Positions 16,903 to 26,002 of a DNA stretch of 64,000 nt are shown one piece after another. This DNA comes from an uncultured Lachnospiraceae bacterium. Lineage in GTDB: Bacteria; Bacillota; Clostridia; Lachnospirales; Lachnospiraceae. Each line of letters opens with the position of its first letter. Position 1 is the stretch's first letter. Position numbers and translations under genes: made by a program. Location: positions 59,240-123,239 of the forward strand of contig CABSCP010000009.1 in assembly GCA_902476265.1 (NCBI GenBank), read 5' to 3'. Below the pieces are notes generated by a model. That model ran no database searches and was not told the origin of the DNA. It worked only from the letters and a program-made list of their open reading frames with translations.

Positions 16903-17833
16903 CGACAATCTCCCTCACCACAAACTGCGGCGCATGATTCATACAAATGTACATTCTTCCGATATATTCCCCGATCATCCCCAGCATCAGCATCAGCATC
17001 CCGCCGATGAACATGATGGCGGACATCAGCGCGGAAAAACCGACGGGGACATTCGGTACCACCAGCTTTTTAATCACGGTATAAATTCCGTATAAAAAAC
17101 CCAGGCCCGCACAACACACACCGGTCAGCGTGGCGATGCGCAGGGGTTTTTCTGAAAATGCGGTAAATCCGTTAAACCAGAGCGCCAGCAGCTTTCCGAA
17201 GGTATAGCCGGAAGTGCCTGCTTTTCTGTCCCGGTGCTCCACCGTCACATTCACAATGTTCCGGGTGGCCCGAAGCACCAGCCCGATCACATAGGGGAAG
17301 GCATTCTCATACCGCAGCATCTCATCCAGGACGAAACGCCTGGCTGCAAAATAACTGGAGATGAACAGATCCTTCGGCTTATGCAGCATGAAGCACAACA
17401 TCCAGTCATTCACCCGGCTCCCGAAGTTCCGGAATGCGTTGTGATGCTTATGCTCATATTTGGCATAGACTACGTCCGCCCCGGCTTCCACTTCCGCAAG
17501 GAGTTTTCCCACCTCATCGGCAGGCGTTTGCCCGTCATCGTCCAGACACACCAGGATATCGCCCTTCACCTGATGAAAGCCCGCCATCAGCGCCGCATGC
17601 TGTCCGAAGTTGCGCGCCAGGTTAATTCCCGTAATCCTGTGGTTTTTCTTGCACAGCTCCCGGATTTCTGCAAAAGTTTCATCCGGGGAACAATCGTTGA
17701 CCAGGATGATTTCATACTCATAATCGGCCAGCTTTTCCATGGCCCCGTCGATTTCCGCAACCACACCGCCGATGGTCGCCGCCGACCGATAGCAGGGGAT
17801 CACAAAACTCACCAGCTGTTTCTTCATTTCCAT
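16850..17833 (-). CDS. Polyprenyl-phosphate glycosyltransferase, GT2 (GtrB/DPM1-like)
   Basis: 327-residue GT2 enzyme. The GT-A domain begins SFVIPCYRSAATIGGVV, the donor-binding Asp is in EIILVNDCSPDE, and the metal-binding DDD is in CLDDDGQTPADE. Two C-terminal transmembrane helices (about 235-300) end in GMIGEYIGRMYICMNHAPQF, typical of GtrB/ArnC-type bactoprenol glycosyltransferases. It should load a sugar onto undecaprenyl phosphate on the inner face, giving the donor for GT-C enzymes; five putative GT-C proteins are encoded around it. ATG 17833 abuts the TAA of the acetyltransferase gene; a second ATG lies 6 nt further down. Confidence 0.88.
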   Translation of the reverse strand: MEMKKQLVSFVIPCYRSAATIGGVVAEIDGAMEKLADYEYEIILVNDCSPDETFAEIRELCKKNHRITGINLARNFGQHAALMAGFHQVKGDILVCLDDDGQTPADEVGKLLAEVEAGADVVYAKYEHKHHNAFRNFGSRVNDWMLCFMLHKPKDLFISSYFAARRFVLDEMLRYENAFPYVIGLVLRATRNIVNVTVEHRDRKAGTSGYTFGKLLALWFNGFTAFSEKPLRIATLTGVCCAGLGFLYGIYTVIKKLVVPNVPVGFSALMSAIMFIGGMLMLMLGMIGEYIGRMYICMNHAPQFVVREIVGGKQEQDSEKESNSGKA

Positions 17834-18361
17834 TTACCTGTTTTCCTTAAAAATAACTGCCATGAGCAGCATATCCCGATATTTCCCGTCCTGGAAAAAT
17901 TCGTCCTTTAAACGGGCTTCCTGCACAAACCCGGCATTCTGATAGCTTTTAACAGCCGCCCCATTGTCCGCAAACACCCGGAGCATGAGTTTATGCAGCT
18001 TCAATACATCCCGGGCATAGGCCACCGCCAGCCGGGCGGTTTCGGTGCCGATCCCTTTTCCGGCCGCATCCGCTTCCCCGATAAAAATGCCGTATTCCGC
18101 CTTTTTGTTCTTCCGGTCAATGTCCCGGAAATAGACGCTGCCCACAGGCCTGTCCGTCTCTTTTTCGTAAATCATGAACTGAACCACGCTGCCGGTTTCC
18201 ACTTTTGTGCGCATCCAGGCTTCATGCCCTTCCTTCGTAAAAGGCTCCTGGTAGACAAAATTTTTCCGGACCCGCCCTTCGTTTCTCCAGGACACAATAT
18301 TTTCCGTGTCCTCCATAGAAATGGGACGCAGATAAATCCGTTCCCCTTCAATCCTTTCCAT
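17834..18361 (-). CDS. GNAT sugar-nucleotide N-acetyltransferase (PseH/RimJ-like)
   Basis: 175-residue GNAT. It opens ERIYLRPISMEDTENIVSWRN, as PseH- and RimJ-like proteins do; the acetyl-CoA pyrophosphate-binding region is AGKGIGTETARL, and the end is FADNGAAVKSYQNAGF. The class N-acetylates 4-amino groups on sugar nucleotides. Two substrates are plausible here: dTDP-Fuc4N, made by the WecE product encoded 2 kb upstream in the same operon (the WecD role), or UDP-4-amino-4,6-dideoxy-AltNAc in pseudaminic acid synthesis (the PseH role), since no other PseH is visible. ATG 18361 (GGGGGA 8 nt above) was chosen over an in-frame extension; it overlaps the preceding gene by 14 bp. Confidence 0.85.
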   Translation of the reverse strand: MERIEGERIYLRPISMEDTENIVSWRNEGRVRKNFVYQEPFTKEGHEAWMRTKVETGSVVQFMIYEKETDRPVGSVYFRDIDRKNKKAEYGIFIGEADAAGKGIGTETARLAVAYARDVLKLHKLMLRVFADNGAAVKSYQNAGFVQEARLKDEFFQDGKYRDMLLMAVIFKENR

Positions 18362-20180
18362 AGAACATTTCCCCCTTTCCTTCTCCTGTTTCAGGCAGCA
18401 CCTGATACAAATCCACGCTTTCTGCAATGCTGCCCGTCTTCACCACCCGGGCGTCCACCTTTTCCTCCGCAAAATAATCCGTCAGCCACCCCATATCCGA
18501 TTCGGCGGCGGTGAGCAGGCACACATTGCCGCCCGCCCTCACGGCCTCCCCCATGGAACGGTAGCCGTACCGGAAAAGCTTCTGCGCTGTCAGCGGGCTT
18601 TTCACCAGCCAGCCTCCCAGCAGATCATAATTGACGGGTTTTCTGCGGTCCACCGTGATTTTTTCCGAAAAGTCCACGGTGGAATATACATCCTCCAAAA
18701 ACAGGGTTCCCGGATGCGCGCTGCAATACTCCATCACCGCTTCATTTATCCGGTTCGTCTCCTCCCGTGCGGCCGTCTCTTCGCCCATGTCCGCACAGGT
18801 TTTTAAAACCGGGATCAGGCAGATGCACAGCACCAGCACTGCAAGGCTTCCTGCCGCCAGACCCGCCGGACGTGGGAAAGGAAAAACGGTCTCTTCCGTT
18901 TCTTCTTCTCTGCTTCTGTATTGCAGGAGCAGTCCTGCAAACAACACTGTCATTCCCAGATAGAGCGGGTGGGTCACCCGGGGCATGGGCCTGTCCCGCA
19001 GCAGCAGATATAAAAAGAGCACGCCGCCTGTGCAGAGGCTCAGCGGCGCCTGCCATGCGTAAGCGCGGAAGCCTTTCCTGACACACAGGGAAAATACACA
19101 GGCCATGGCCGCGATCCATACGAAATTAAAAGGAAAGTCCCCGGCCCCCAGCCAGTTTTCATGCACCAGCTTCCAGACCGCAACGGAAAGGGAATTTTTA
19201 GAGATTCCTCCTTTGGGCCTGTCCACCGCCTTTTCTTTCAGCGCCGCCAAAAATGCCGTGTCAATCCCGTCGTCTACGCCAAAATTATAATTGGCCAGAA
19301 GGGTCTGCCTGACTTTGGAAACGCCCAGTTCCCCATAGGCTGTGCTGTTTGTTTCATAGTCCTCCACGAAATCCCTCTGGTAATCGTAGAGTTCCGTGCG
19401 TTCCTCAAAAAACTGCCGGAAATCAGACCAGTCCTCCCCGGCATAGGCCAGGCTGTCCGCTCCCCAAAAGAGCCCCATCCCCAACATCAGCGCTCCGAAC
19501 ACGGAAAGGTAACAGGCGGCATTTTCCTTTGTGAACCCCTTTTTTTCCCGGCTCCACCGGCACAGCCCTGCCACCCCGGCCAGAGGAAGCAGCAAAAGTG
19601 CCATTTCCGTGCGCAGGTTAAAGGCCGTCCAGTACAGCGCCAGGGCGGGCAGATTTTTCCTCAGAAAAGCCACGGACAGGACTGTTCTCTTCTGCCCTCC
19701 GCCCCCTTCCGGCGCATCTTTTCCCGTCAGCACCCAGAAAATGGCTGCGCAGGCCAGCATCCCTGCGGTGACCGTATACTGTAGAAAGACCAGATGGCTG
19801 CCGAAGGCCGCCATAAAAAAGATGCCTTCCGCTGCCAGCGCTGCGCCCTTTTCCTTCCGGTTTCTGCACAGCCCTGCCGTCCGGTATCCGATCACAAAGA
19901 TGCTGCCAAACTGGCAGAGCACCAGAAAAATGCCGAAAACGGGGACGGATAACGCCCGGTACAAAAGCGCCAGCAATCCCCCCAGCGGATATAAAAGCTG
20001 TACGGCGTGCCCGTCAGGCCTTCCTGTATAGACGCCTGACAAAATATCCTTGATCAGCACATCATCGTTTAAATCATAATAAAAATCAAATCGGAACACG
20101 ATGGGTAAAAACAAGGCCAGCACCATCAAAAATGCCGCTATGCTGTTTTCATGTTTTTTGACAAAAGCTTTAAGCTCCAT
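18348..20180 (-). CDS. Large polytopic membrane protein, GT-C-like
   Basis: 610-residue membrane protein of unknown function. About eleven hydrophobic segments occupy residues 15-460, with a soluble C-terminal domain after about 500. The first external loop, FYYDLNDDVLIKDILSGVYTGRP, has the paired acidic residues expected for a metal or donor site in GT-C enzymes. Loop regions such as YDYQRDFVEDYETNS are hydrophilic. ATG 20180 lies within the end of wecE (11-bp overlap). Likely a lipid-linked-sugar glycosyltransferase of the glycan pathway; a flippase or polymerase role is possible. Confidence 0.65.
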   Translation of the reverse strand: MELKAFVKKHENSIAAFLMVLALFLPIVFRFDFYYDLNDDVLIKDILSGVYTGRPDGHAVQLLYPLGGLLALLYRALSVPVFGIFLVLCQFGSIFVIGYRTAGLCRNRKEKGAALAAEGIFFMAAFGSHLVFLQYTVTAGMLACAAIFWVLTGKDAPEGGGGQKRTVLSVAFLRKNLPALALYWTAFNLRTEMALLLLPLAGVAGLCRWSREKKGFTKENAACYLSVFGALMLGMGLFWGADSLAYAGEDWSDFRQFFEERTELYDYQRDFVEDYETNSTAYGELGVSKVRQTLLANYNFGVDDGIDTAFLAALKEKAVDRPKGGISKNSLSVAVWKLVHENWLGAGDFPFNFVWIAAMACVFSLCVRKGFRAYAWQAPLSLCTGGVLFLYLLLRDRPMPRVTHPLYLGMTVLFAGLLLQYRSREEETEETVFPFPRPAGLAAGSLAVLVLCICLIPVLKTCADMGEETAAREETNRINEAVMEYCSAHPGTLFLEDVYSTVDFSEKITVDRRKPVNYDLLGGWLVKSPLTAQKLFRYGYRSMGEAVRAGGNVCLLTAAESDMGWLTDYFAEEKVDARVVKTGSIAESVDLYQVLPETGEGKGEMFYGKD

Positions 20181-21336
20181 AAAATTCTTTTACTTTCTCC
20201 GTCACAAACGAAACTTCCTCTGCGGTCAGCCCGTAATACATGGGCAGGCGCAGGAGCCGTTCGCTCTCTTTTGTGGTATAGACGTCTTCCCCGGAAAAAC
20301 GTCCGTATTTTAGTCCCGCAGGCGCGGAATGCAGCGGCACATAATGATAGACCGCCAGGATATCATCCTGCTTCAAAAGTTCAATCAGTGCCGCCCGTTC
20401 CTGTTCATCCGCCGTCTTGATGTAGAACATATGGGCATTGTGCACGCAGCCTTTTGGCACCACGGGAAGTTCGATCTTTCCGGCCTCTGCCAGCGGCGTG
20501 AGCTTTTCATAATATTCGTTCCACCGCGCCAGGCGCCAGTCGTTGATTTCTTCCGCCAGTTCCAGCTGGGCGTACAGGTATGCTACGTTGAGTTCGCTGG
20601 GAAGATAGCTGGAGCCGTAATTCTGCCAGCGGTACTTATCCACCTGGCCCCGGTAGTATTTGCTCCGGTCGGTCCCCTTTTCCCGGAAAATCTCCGCCTT
20701 TTCAATATAAGCAGGATCCCGGATCAAAAGCGCGCCGCCCTCGCCCATGCTGTAATTCTTTGTTTCATGAAAGCTGTAGCAGCCGAAATCCCCGATAGCG
20801 CCCAGCGCTTTTCCCTTGTAGGATGCCATGACCCCCTGAGCGGCATCTTCAATGACGATCAGATTGTGCCTCCTTGCAATGTCCATGATGGTGTCCATCT
20901 CACAGGCCACCCCCGCATAATGCACCGGGACGATGGCTCTTGTCTTTTCGGTGACGGCGGCCTCGATCAGCTTTTCATCCATATTCATGGTGTCCGGACG
21001 GATATCCACAAACACCGGAACACCGCCCCGGAGCACAAAAGCGTCCGCTGTGGAAACAAAGGTGAAGGAGGGCATGATCACTTCATCTCCCGGCTTGATA
21101 TCGCATAAAAGCGCCGCCAGTTCCGTGGCATGGGTACAGGAGGTGGTCATCAGGCATTTCGCCGAACCGGTGCGCTCCTCAAACCACTGGCTGGCCCTTC
21201 TGGTAAATTCCCCGTCCCCGCATATTTTTCTCATGTCCACCGCCTGGCGGATGTATTCATACTCTTTTCCCGTAAAAGGCGGTACGTTAAATCTGATCTT
21301 TTCATGCCCGGTAAAGGGCGGTTTTTTTTCTGCCAT
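20170..21336 (-). CDS. wecE: dTDP-4-amino-4,6-dideoxygalactose transaminase
   Basis: 388 residues, close to E. coli WecE/RffA (376) along its whole length. Shared blocks are CGDGEFTRRASQWFEERTGSA, IKPGDEVIMPSFTFVSTADA, VPVHYAGVACEMDTIMDIA and TTKESERLLRLPMYY. The PLP Lys is in FHETKNYSMGEGGAL and the PLP Asp in IEDAAQGV. It aminates dTDP-4-keto-6-deoxyglucose to dTDP-Fuc4N. The dTDP-glucose pathway genes (rmlA, rmlB) are not in the window and must be elsewhere. The GNAT downstream is a candidate for the following acetylation. ATG 21336 has AAGGAT upstream, better than an N-terminal extension to 21372. Confidence 0.93.
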   Translation of the reverse strand: MAEKKPPFTGHEKIRFNVPPFTGKEYEYIRQAVDMRKICGDGEFTRRASQWFEERTGSAKCLMTTSCTHATELAALLCDIKPGDEVIMPSFTFVSTADAFVLRGGVPVFVDIRPDTMNMDEKLIEAAVTEKTRAIVPVHYAGVACEMDTIMDIARRHNLIVIEDAAQGVMASYKGKALGAIGDFGCYSFHETKNYSMGEGGALLIRDPAYIEKAEIFREKGTDRSKYYRGQVDKYRWQNYGSSYLPSELNVAYLYAQLELAEEINDWRLARWNEYYEKLTPLAEAGKIELPVVPKGCVHNAHMFYIKTADEQERAALIELLKQDDILAVYHYVPLHSAPAGLKYGRFSGEDVYTTKESERLLRLPMYYGLTAEEVSFVTEKVKEFYGA

Positions 21337-21358
21337 AAAAATCCTTCTTTCTGCACTG

Positions 21359-23086
21359 CTAATTGATATCAAAAACCTGGTAAGTGCCGTTGTCCATTTT
21401 TATCTCATAACCGTTATTTGCCAGATAGTCCTGTAAAGCCGCCCATTTCTGCGCTTCCTGCGGTTCTTCAAGGTCCACTTTGGAAGGATTGAGGACGACC
21501 AGAGGCGGTTTGCTGTTCCGGTAACGAATCTGCTCCAGATCCACTTTCATCTGCTCTGCGGAATAGGTATTCATATCCGGCCAGTCATGGGAAAGTCCGG
21601 AAGGCATCCCGTAAAGCCAGTTCACTCCCGGCAGATCTCCAAAGGTGATCAGCCCTCTGGACCTGACCGTGTCCTCTTTCAGTCCGTTTTCATTATAATA
21701 GTCGATTAAGCCCTGCAGGGCGGCCGCATTGGCGGCGTTGGTTTTTACCCCTGCCAGCTTCGCTGAGCCTGTCACCACGCTGTCCCGCTTCTGTCCTTCG
21801 ATGCTGTCCCTGAAAACTGCCCGGACTCCGAATCCCAGGCTCTGGATCATGAAAAAGCCGCCCACAAACAAAAGCATCGCCCTCCAGGCAAAGGTTCCCT
21901 TTCTGCCTTTTAAGACCAGATACAGTCGGTAGCAAAACCAAAAGGTTACCGGGGCTGCCAGGAAAAGATTGTTCATATTCGGATAGGTTTCGTTATTGCT
22001 GCCGATAGGAGTGATGAGGATGACCAGAAGCACCAAAAGCGCCAGAAGCTTATCCCGGCCAAATACTCTTGGATCCGCCAGCGTCCAGATGCACAGCCCC
22101 ATGGCCGCATATAATAAAACCATCATCCATTCAAAAACGCTCCAGTAAAATGCATACTGGAAGTTGAACATACCCCGTCCCCACAAAAGCCGCAAAAGCA
22201 CCGGAAACATGCATACATAAACCGCCATTTTTGCTTTTTCAAAACGGCCCGGCAGAAGGAGGAAGAGCACTCTTCCCATAGCGGCAGCGACCACCAGAAG
22301 CAGCACCCATTTAAAGGACCTCACGTAAGCGCCAAAAACCGAGGTGACCATGGAGAAAGGGGAATAGGTGGCATCCGTAGTCTGATAGCCGGTCAGTCCT
22401 TCTATCATCTGTACGTAGGCCCCGAAGCCAAACTGGAGGCTGATAGCCAGAAAGCCTGCCAGAAATACGGCCAAAAAGCCTGCCACACAGGCGCCGACAT
22501 CCTTCCATATTTCCTTCGCTTCTTTCTTTTTGAGGATTCCGTAATAAAAAACAGCGATGATCAGGCCGCATTCCAGGATATTCGGAAGACGGGTGAGGAC
22601 CGATGCCCCCAAAAATCCCCCCGCCAGCGCCATCAGTGTCCGCTTCTGCCATACCAGCCCCCGGTAGAGAGTGACGGTGCCCGCCAGAAACAGGGCAAAG
22701 GTCAGATAGTTGTATAAACTCGTGGTAGGAATCCAGCACAGGCTGACCGCCGCGATCTCTCCCAGAAAAGCCAGCCAGGGCGGCATTTTCCCTTTCAGAA
22801 AATAATAGGAAAGCAGCGCCATGGCGCTCACCAAAAGCCCCGTATACACCCGGATTCCGATCAGCGTTTCTCCGAAAGGAAGCCGCACAAGGATCGCGCC
22901 CAGCACATTTGCCAGATAGGTGGCCACCGTCCATTCCTGCCCCGCATATGGGAAAAACTGATAATTCACCAGACCATAACAGGAATCCGTCAGGTCGATT
23001 CCCTGGTTCACCTTCAGCAGCGGATAGAAAAGCAGCACCGCCGGAAAGATATATTTAATTAAAATCTTTTTTGCTTTATCGGACAT
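21359..23086 (-). CDS. Polytopic membrane protein, GT-C-like
   Basis: 575-residue membrane protein with around twelve helices. The first loop, KVNQGIDLTDSCYGLVNYQFFP, holds an acidic/Tyr motif, and a C-terminal soluble tail follows residue 440. No named family is recognised. It resembles other Clostridial proteins of polysaccharide loci that share the GT-C layout. ATG 23086 is preceded by GGAGAG and overlaps the acyltransferase gene by 11 bp, so it is in the same operon. Probable role: adding a sugar from a polyprenyl donor outside the cell. Confidence 0.6.
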   Translation of the reverse strand: MSDKAKKILIKYIFPAVLLFYPLLKVNQGIDLTDSCYGLVNYQFFPYAGQEWTVATYLANVLGAILVRLPFGETLIGIRVYTGLLVSAMALLSYYFLKGKMPPWLAFLGEIAAVSLCWIPTTSLYNYLTFALFLAGTVTLYRGLVWQKRTLMALAGGFLGASVLTRLPNILECGLIIAVFYYGILKKKEAKEIWKDVGACVAGFLAVFLAGFLAISLQFGFGAYVQMIEGLTGYQTTDATYSPFSMVTSVFGAYVRSFKWVLLLVVAAAMGRVLFLLLPGRFEKAKMAVYVCMFPVLLRLLWGRGMFNFQYAFYWSVFEWMMVLLYAAMGLCIWTLADPRVFGRDKLLALLVLLVILITPIGSNNETYPNMNNLFLAAPVTFWFCYRLYLVLKGRKGTFAWRAMLLFVGGFFMIQSLGFGVRAVFRDSIEGQKRDSVVTGSAKLAGVKTNAANAAALQGLIDYYNENGLKEDTVRSRGLITFGDLPGVNWLYGMPSGLSHDWPDMNTYSAEQMKVDLEQIRYRNSKPPLVVLNPSKVDLEEPQEAQKWAALQDYLANNGYEIKMDNGTYQVFDIN

Positions 23087-24197
23087 TTTTTCTCTCCACC
23101 AGCGAAAACAGCAATCCTCTCGCTTTTTCTATCACAATACATACTGCGAAAACAATCAGGGTGTGCAGGAGCAGCAAAACCAAATATTCGGATACCGGAT
23201 ACCCCGGCGCATCGGGAGGCATGTTCCAGCTTCTGCCCAGGTTCCCCGTCAGCCCGTTCACCCAGCCATACCAGCGCTGCGCCACATCCGCCTGCTCATG
23301 AATGAGATAGACGCCGAACACCGCCGGGCTCACCCAACGGATGAAATCCGCGCCCTTTCCCTCCTTCACATTTATATGAAGAAAAGCATAAAACAATCCC
23401 ACCGCCCCGGTCAGGCAGAGCAGAAAATTATAGTGAAACGGCACCGACGTATAATAACCCAGTCCCGGGATTGTTCTCTGTAACAGGATCAAAACCAGCT
23501 GTATGACCGCCGTTCCGATCACGGATCCCAGATAAATCCCGAAACTTCTGCCTGCATTTTTAAAAAAAGGAATCCCAAACCGCCGGATATAACCGCCCAG
23601 CAGATACAGCACCAAAAACCAGCCGAAGTCGTATCCGTACCGGTCCGTGGCAAAAGGCAGCGGGCTGAACGTTTTCCCGATGCAGAAAAACAAAAGCAGC
23701 GCTGCCAGCACCTGCTGGAAACGCTTCTGCTCCAGATTCTGGACCGCGGCATTTAAAACCGGGGAAAACAGGCACATCACCACATAGGCCGTCACAAACC
23801 AGTATTGGCCGGACTGGATGGGAAAAATGCTGTTCCAGAGATGATAAAGATCGGTGACATCGGAAAAAGGCAGCACGCCGCCAAACGCCAGGATGAGCGG
23901 GATCAGCACCGTATAAAACAGTGTCTGAGCGATCACCCGGATCACCCGCCGCCAGGAGAAGGCGGAGACAAAGAGAAAATAGCCGCTGATGAGCACGTAC
24001 ACATTGACGGCCACAATGCAGAAGGATTCCAGCACTACAGCGGTCACGCCGACGCTGTCCAGCACATGGCCGTTTTCCGGCAGGACCCGGCTTTGGTATA
24101 AATAATGCATCACCACCACCATGAACATGGCAAGAATGCGCAGTAATTCGATATTTGCCCGGCGACCGGACCGTGACTGCTTCTTCTCTTCCCGCAT
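23076..24197 (-). CDS. Acyltransferase 3 family (OafA/WecH-like) O-acyltransferase
   Basis: 373-residue integral membrane acyltransferase with ten helices. The family hallmark is at the start: RRANIELLRILAMFMVVVMHYLY, with the catalytic-type Arg and His in the first helix. The last third has the conserved VSPAVFGVYLIHE. The family O-acetylates or succinylates surface sugars using cytosolic acyl-CoA. In this operon it probably decorates the growing glycan. An SGNH hydrolase is also encoded in the locus; SGNH/acyltransferase-3 combinations are known for glycan O-acetylation. ATG 24197 was chosen for its AAGGAGAG site; the upstream in-frame Met lacks one. Confidence 0.87.
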   Translation of the reverse strand: MREEKKQSRSGRRANIELLRILAMFMVVVMHYLYQSRVLPENGHVLDSVGVTAVVLESFCIVAVNVYVLISGYFLFVSAFSWRRVIRVIAQTLFYTVLIPLILAFGGVLPFSDVTDLYHLWNSIFPIQSGQYWFVTAYVVMCLFSPVLNAAVQNLEQKRFQQVLAALLLFFCIGKTFSPLPFATDRYGYDFGWFLVLYLLGGYIRRFGIPFFKNAGRSFGIYLGSVIGTAVIQLVLILLQRTIPGLGYYTSVPFHYNFLLCLTGAVGLFYAFLHINVKEGKGADFIRWVSPAVFGVYLIHEQADVAQRWYGWVNGLTGNLGRSWNMPPDAPGYPVSEYLVLLLLHTLIVFAVCIVIEKARGLLFSLVERKNVR

Positions 24198-24239
24198 TTT
24201 CTCTCCTTTCCTCAGCAACCCGTTCTCTGTACGGATGCC

Positions 24240-25991
24240 TCAGCGTTCCCTTGTGATTTCCCCGTTTTCCACCCGGTAGACCATATCGCATTTTTCTATG
24301 GTCTGAAGCCTGTGGGCGATGATCACCAGCGTCTTATGCCCGTGCAGGCTGTTGATGGACTCCATGATGGCCGCTTCCGTTTCGTTGTCCAGGGCGCTGG
24401 TAGCCTCATCCAGCACCAGCACCTCCGGATCCTCAAACAGTGCCCGGGCGATGCCGATCCTCTGCCGCTGGCCCCCGGACAGGCGGATGCCCCGCTCTCC
24501 GATTCCGGTATCCAGCCCTTCCGGCAGCCCCCGCACAAATTCGTCCAGCCGGGCTTTTTTTAAGGCTTCCCATACTTTTGCATCTTCAATATCTTCGTCC
24601 GCATAGCCGAAGGCCACATTTTTGCGGATGGTGGAATCCACCATAAAAATGGTCTGAGGAATATAGCCGATATTTTTCAGCCAGGATTCATAGTGATCCC
24701 GGACTTCCACGCCGTCCGCCGTGATCTTCCCCCGTTCAATTTCCAGAAGTCCCAGCATGATATCCACAATCGTAGTTTTCCCGGCGCCGGATGTCCCCAC
24801 TATGCCCACGGAATTGCCCACCGGAATCTCCATATGGGCACCGTCAAAAATCAGTACCTCGCTGTTGGGATATTTATAAACGATATCGTCCAGCACAATT
24901 TTGTCATGTACCGGCAGCTTCTCCACATGCTTTTTCTTTCTGTAAGCCTCTTCATCGTAAACCACGTTTTTATCATGAATTTCATCCTGCAGATTGTCCG
25001 ACACGCCCATGAAAAACGGTTCAAAATAGGAAATCTGGGTGAGATAATTGTTGATCCGGTTGGCGGAGGGCAGAAGCCGCATGGCAGCCACGGAAAAAGC
25101 GCCGATCTGGGGCACCATGCTGGTGACGTCGGCCCCGGATAAAATCATGATGATCAGGTACAAAATCAGGCCCGCCATGCACACCGTTTCAATCAGAAGG
25201 CGGGGGGTGGCGTTGAAGATGTTGTAGCGCTGCACGGCGCTCACATAGCCTTTCCCGCATTTTCCGTATTCGGTGATGAAATAATTTTCTTTGTTGGCAA
25301 TCTTAATTTCTTTAATGCCCATGACGGATTCTTCAATCCATTTGTACAGGCCGCTGTAATAATCCTGGTTCTCGATTCCCGCCTGGCGCATGATGGGTTT
25401 TAACACACATTTGATGATCAGCAGCACCACGATCAGCAGGGCGGCAATGGTTAAGATCATCTGAGGGGCCTGGGTGGTCAGCGTGACGGTCAGAAATACG
25501 AAGATGATCACTTCACTCATCAGCTGCAGACAAGCCAGGATCAGCCCGTACATGTTGTTCACATCGGAGGTGATCATCCGCTGGATCACGGAAGTATCCG
25601 CATTCAGATAGTATTCATAAGGGCGCTTCATGAAATTGATCATCATGCGCTGTGAAGTTTCAAACTGGTTGGTATATACAAATTTAAGCTGTACCACATT
25701 TTGAAAATACAGAAAAACATTTTTTAACACAAATCCGAGAATGATCAGGCCCAGAATCAAAATCATGAAATAGGTGGGACTTTCCAGTCCGGTCCAGCGG
25801 TATACCGCGGCCACCGCGCCGTCTCCCTGCAGACTTTCCGGATCAATGATTACCTGGATGGCCGGGATGACCAGGCCGATACTGGCGGTTTCCAGCACGG
25901 CGCCGATGACCATCATGATCAAAATCTGCACCATTTTGAGCTTTTGCCGACGGTTCATCAGAACCATCATTTTCTTCCAAATTTTTTTCAT
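24240..25991 (-). CDS. ABC exporter/flippase for lipid-linked oligosaccharide (PglK/MsbA-like)
   Basis: 583-residue half-transporter. Six helices in the N-terminal exporter domain (about 20-310) precede a nucleotide-binding domain with Walker A GTSGAGKTT, Q-loop IPQTIF, signature LSGGQRQR, Walker B VLVLDEATSALD and H-loop IIAHR. Domain order and length match PglK, which flips undecaprenyl-linked glycans. PglC-, PglE- and PglF-type enzymes in the same locus support that role, and no Wzx-type flippase is seen in the window. ATG 25991 follows AGAGG at 8 nt (GTG 25994 possible). It is the second gene of the upstream transcription unit. Confidence 0.9.
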   Translation of the reverse strand: MKKIWKKMMVLMNRRQKLKMVQILIMMVIGAVLETASIGLVIPAIQVIIDPESLQGDGAVAAVYRWTGLESPTYFMILILGLIILGFVLKNVFLYFQNVVQLKFVYTNQFETSQRMMINFMKRPYEYYLNADTSVIQRMITSDVNNMYGLILACLQLMSEVIIFVFLTVTLTTQAPQMILTIAALLIVVLLIIKCVLKPIMRQAGIENQDYYSGLYKWIEESVMGIKEIKIANKENYFITEYGKCGKGYVSAVQRYNIFNATPRLLIETVCMAGLILYLIIMILSGADVTSMVPQIGAFSVAAMRLLPSANRINNYLTQISYFEPFFMGVSDNLQDEIHDKNVVYDEEAYRKKKHVEKLPVHDKIVLDDIVYKYPNSEVLIFDGAHMEIPVGNSVGIVGTSGAGKTTIVDIMLGLLEIERGKITADGVEVRDHYESWLKNIGYIPQTIFMVDSTIRKNVAFGYADEDIEDAKVWEALKKARLDEFVRGLPEGLDTGIGERGIRLSGGQRQRIGIARALFEDPEVLVLDEATSALDNETEAAIMESINSLHGHKTLVIIAHRLQTIEKCDMVYRVENGEITRER

Positions 25992-26002
25992 CACTATTCC
26001 TC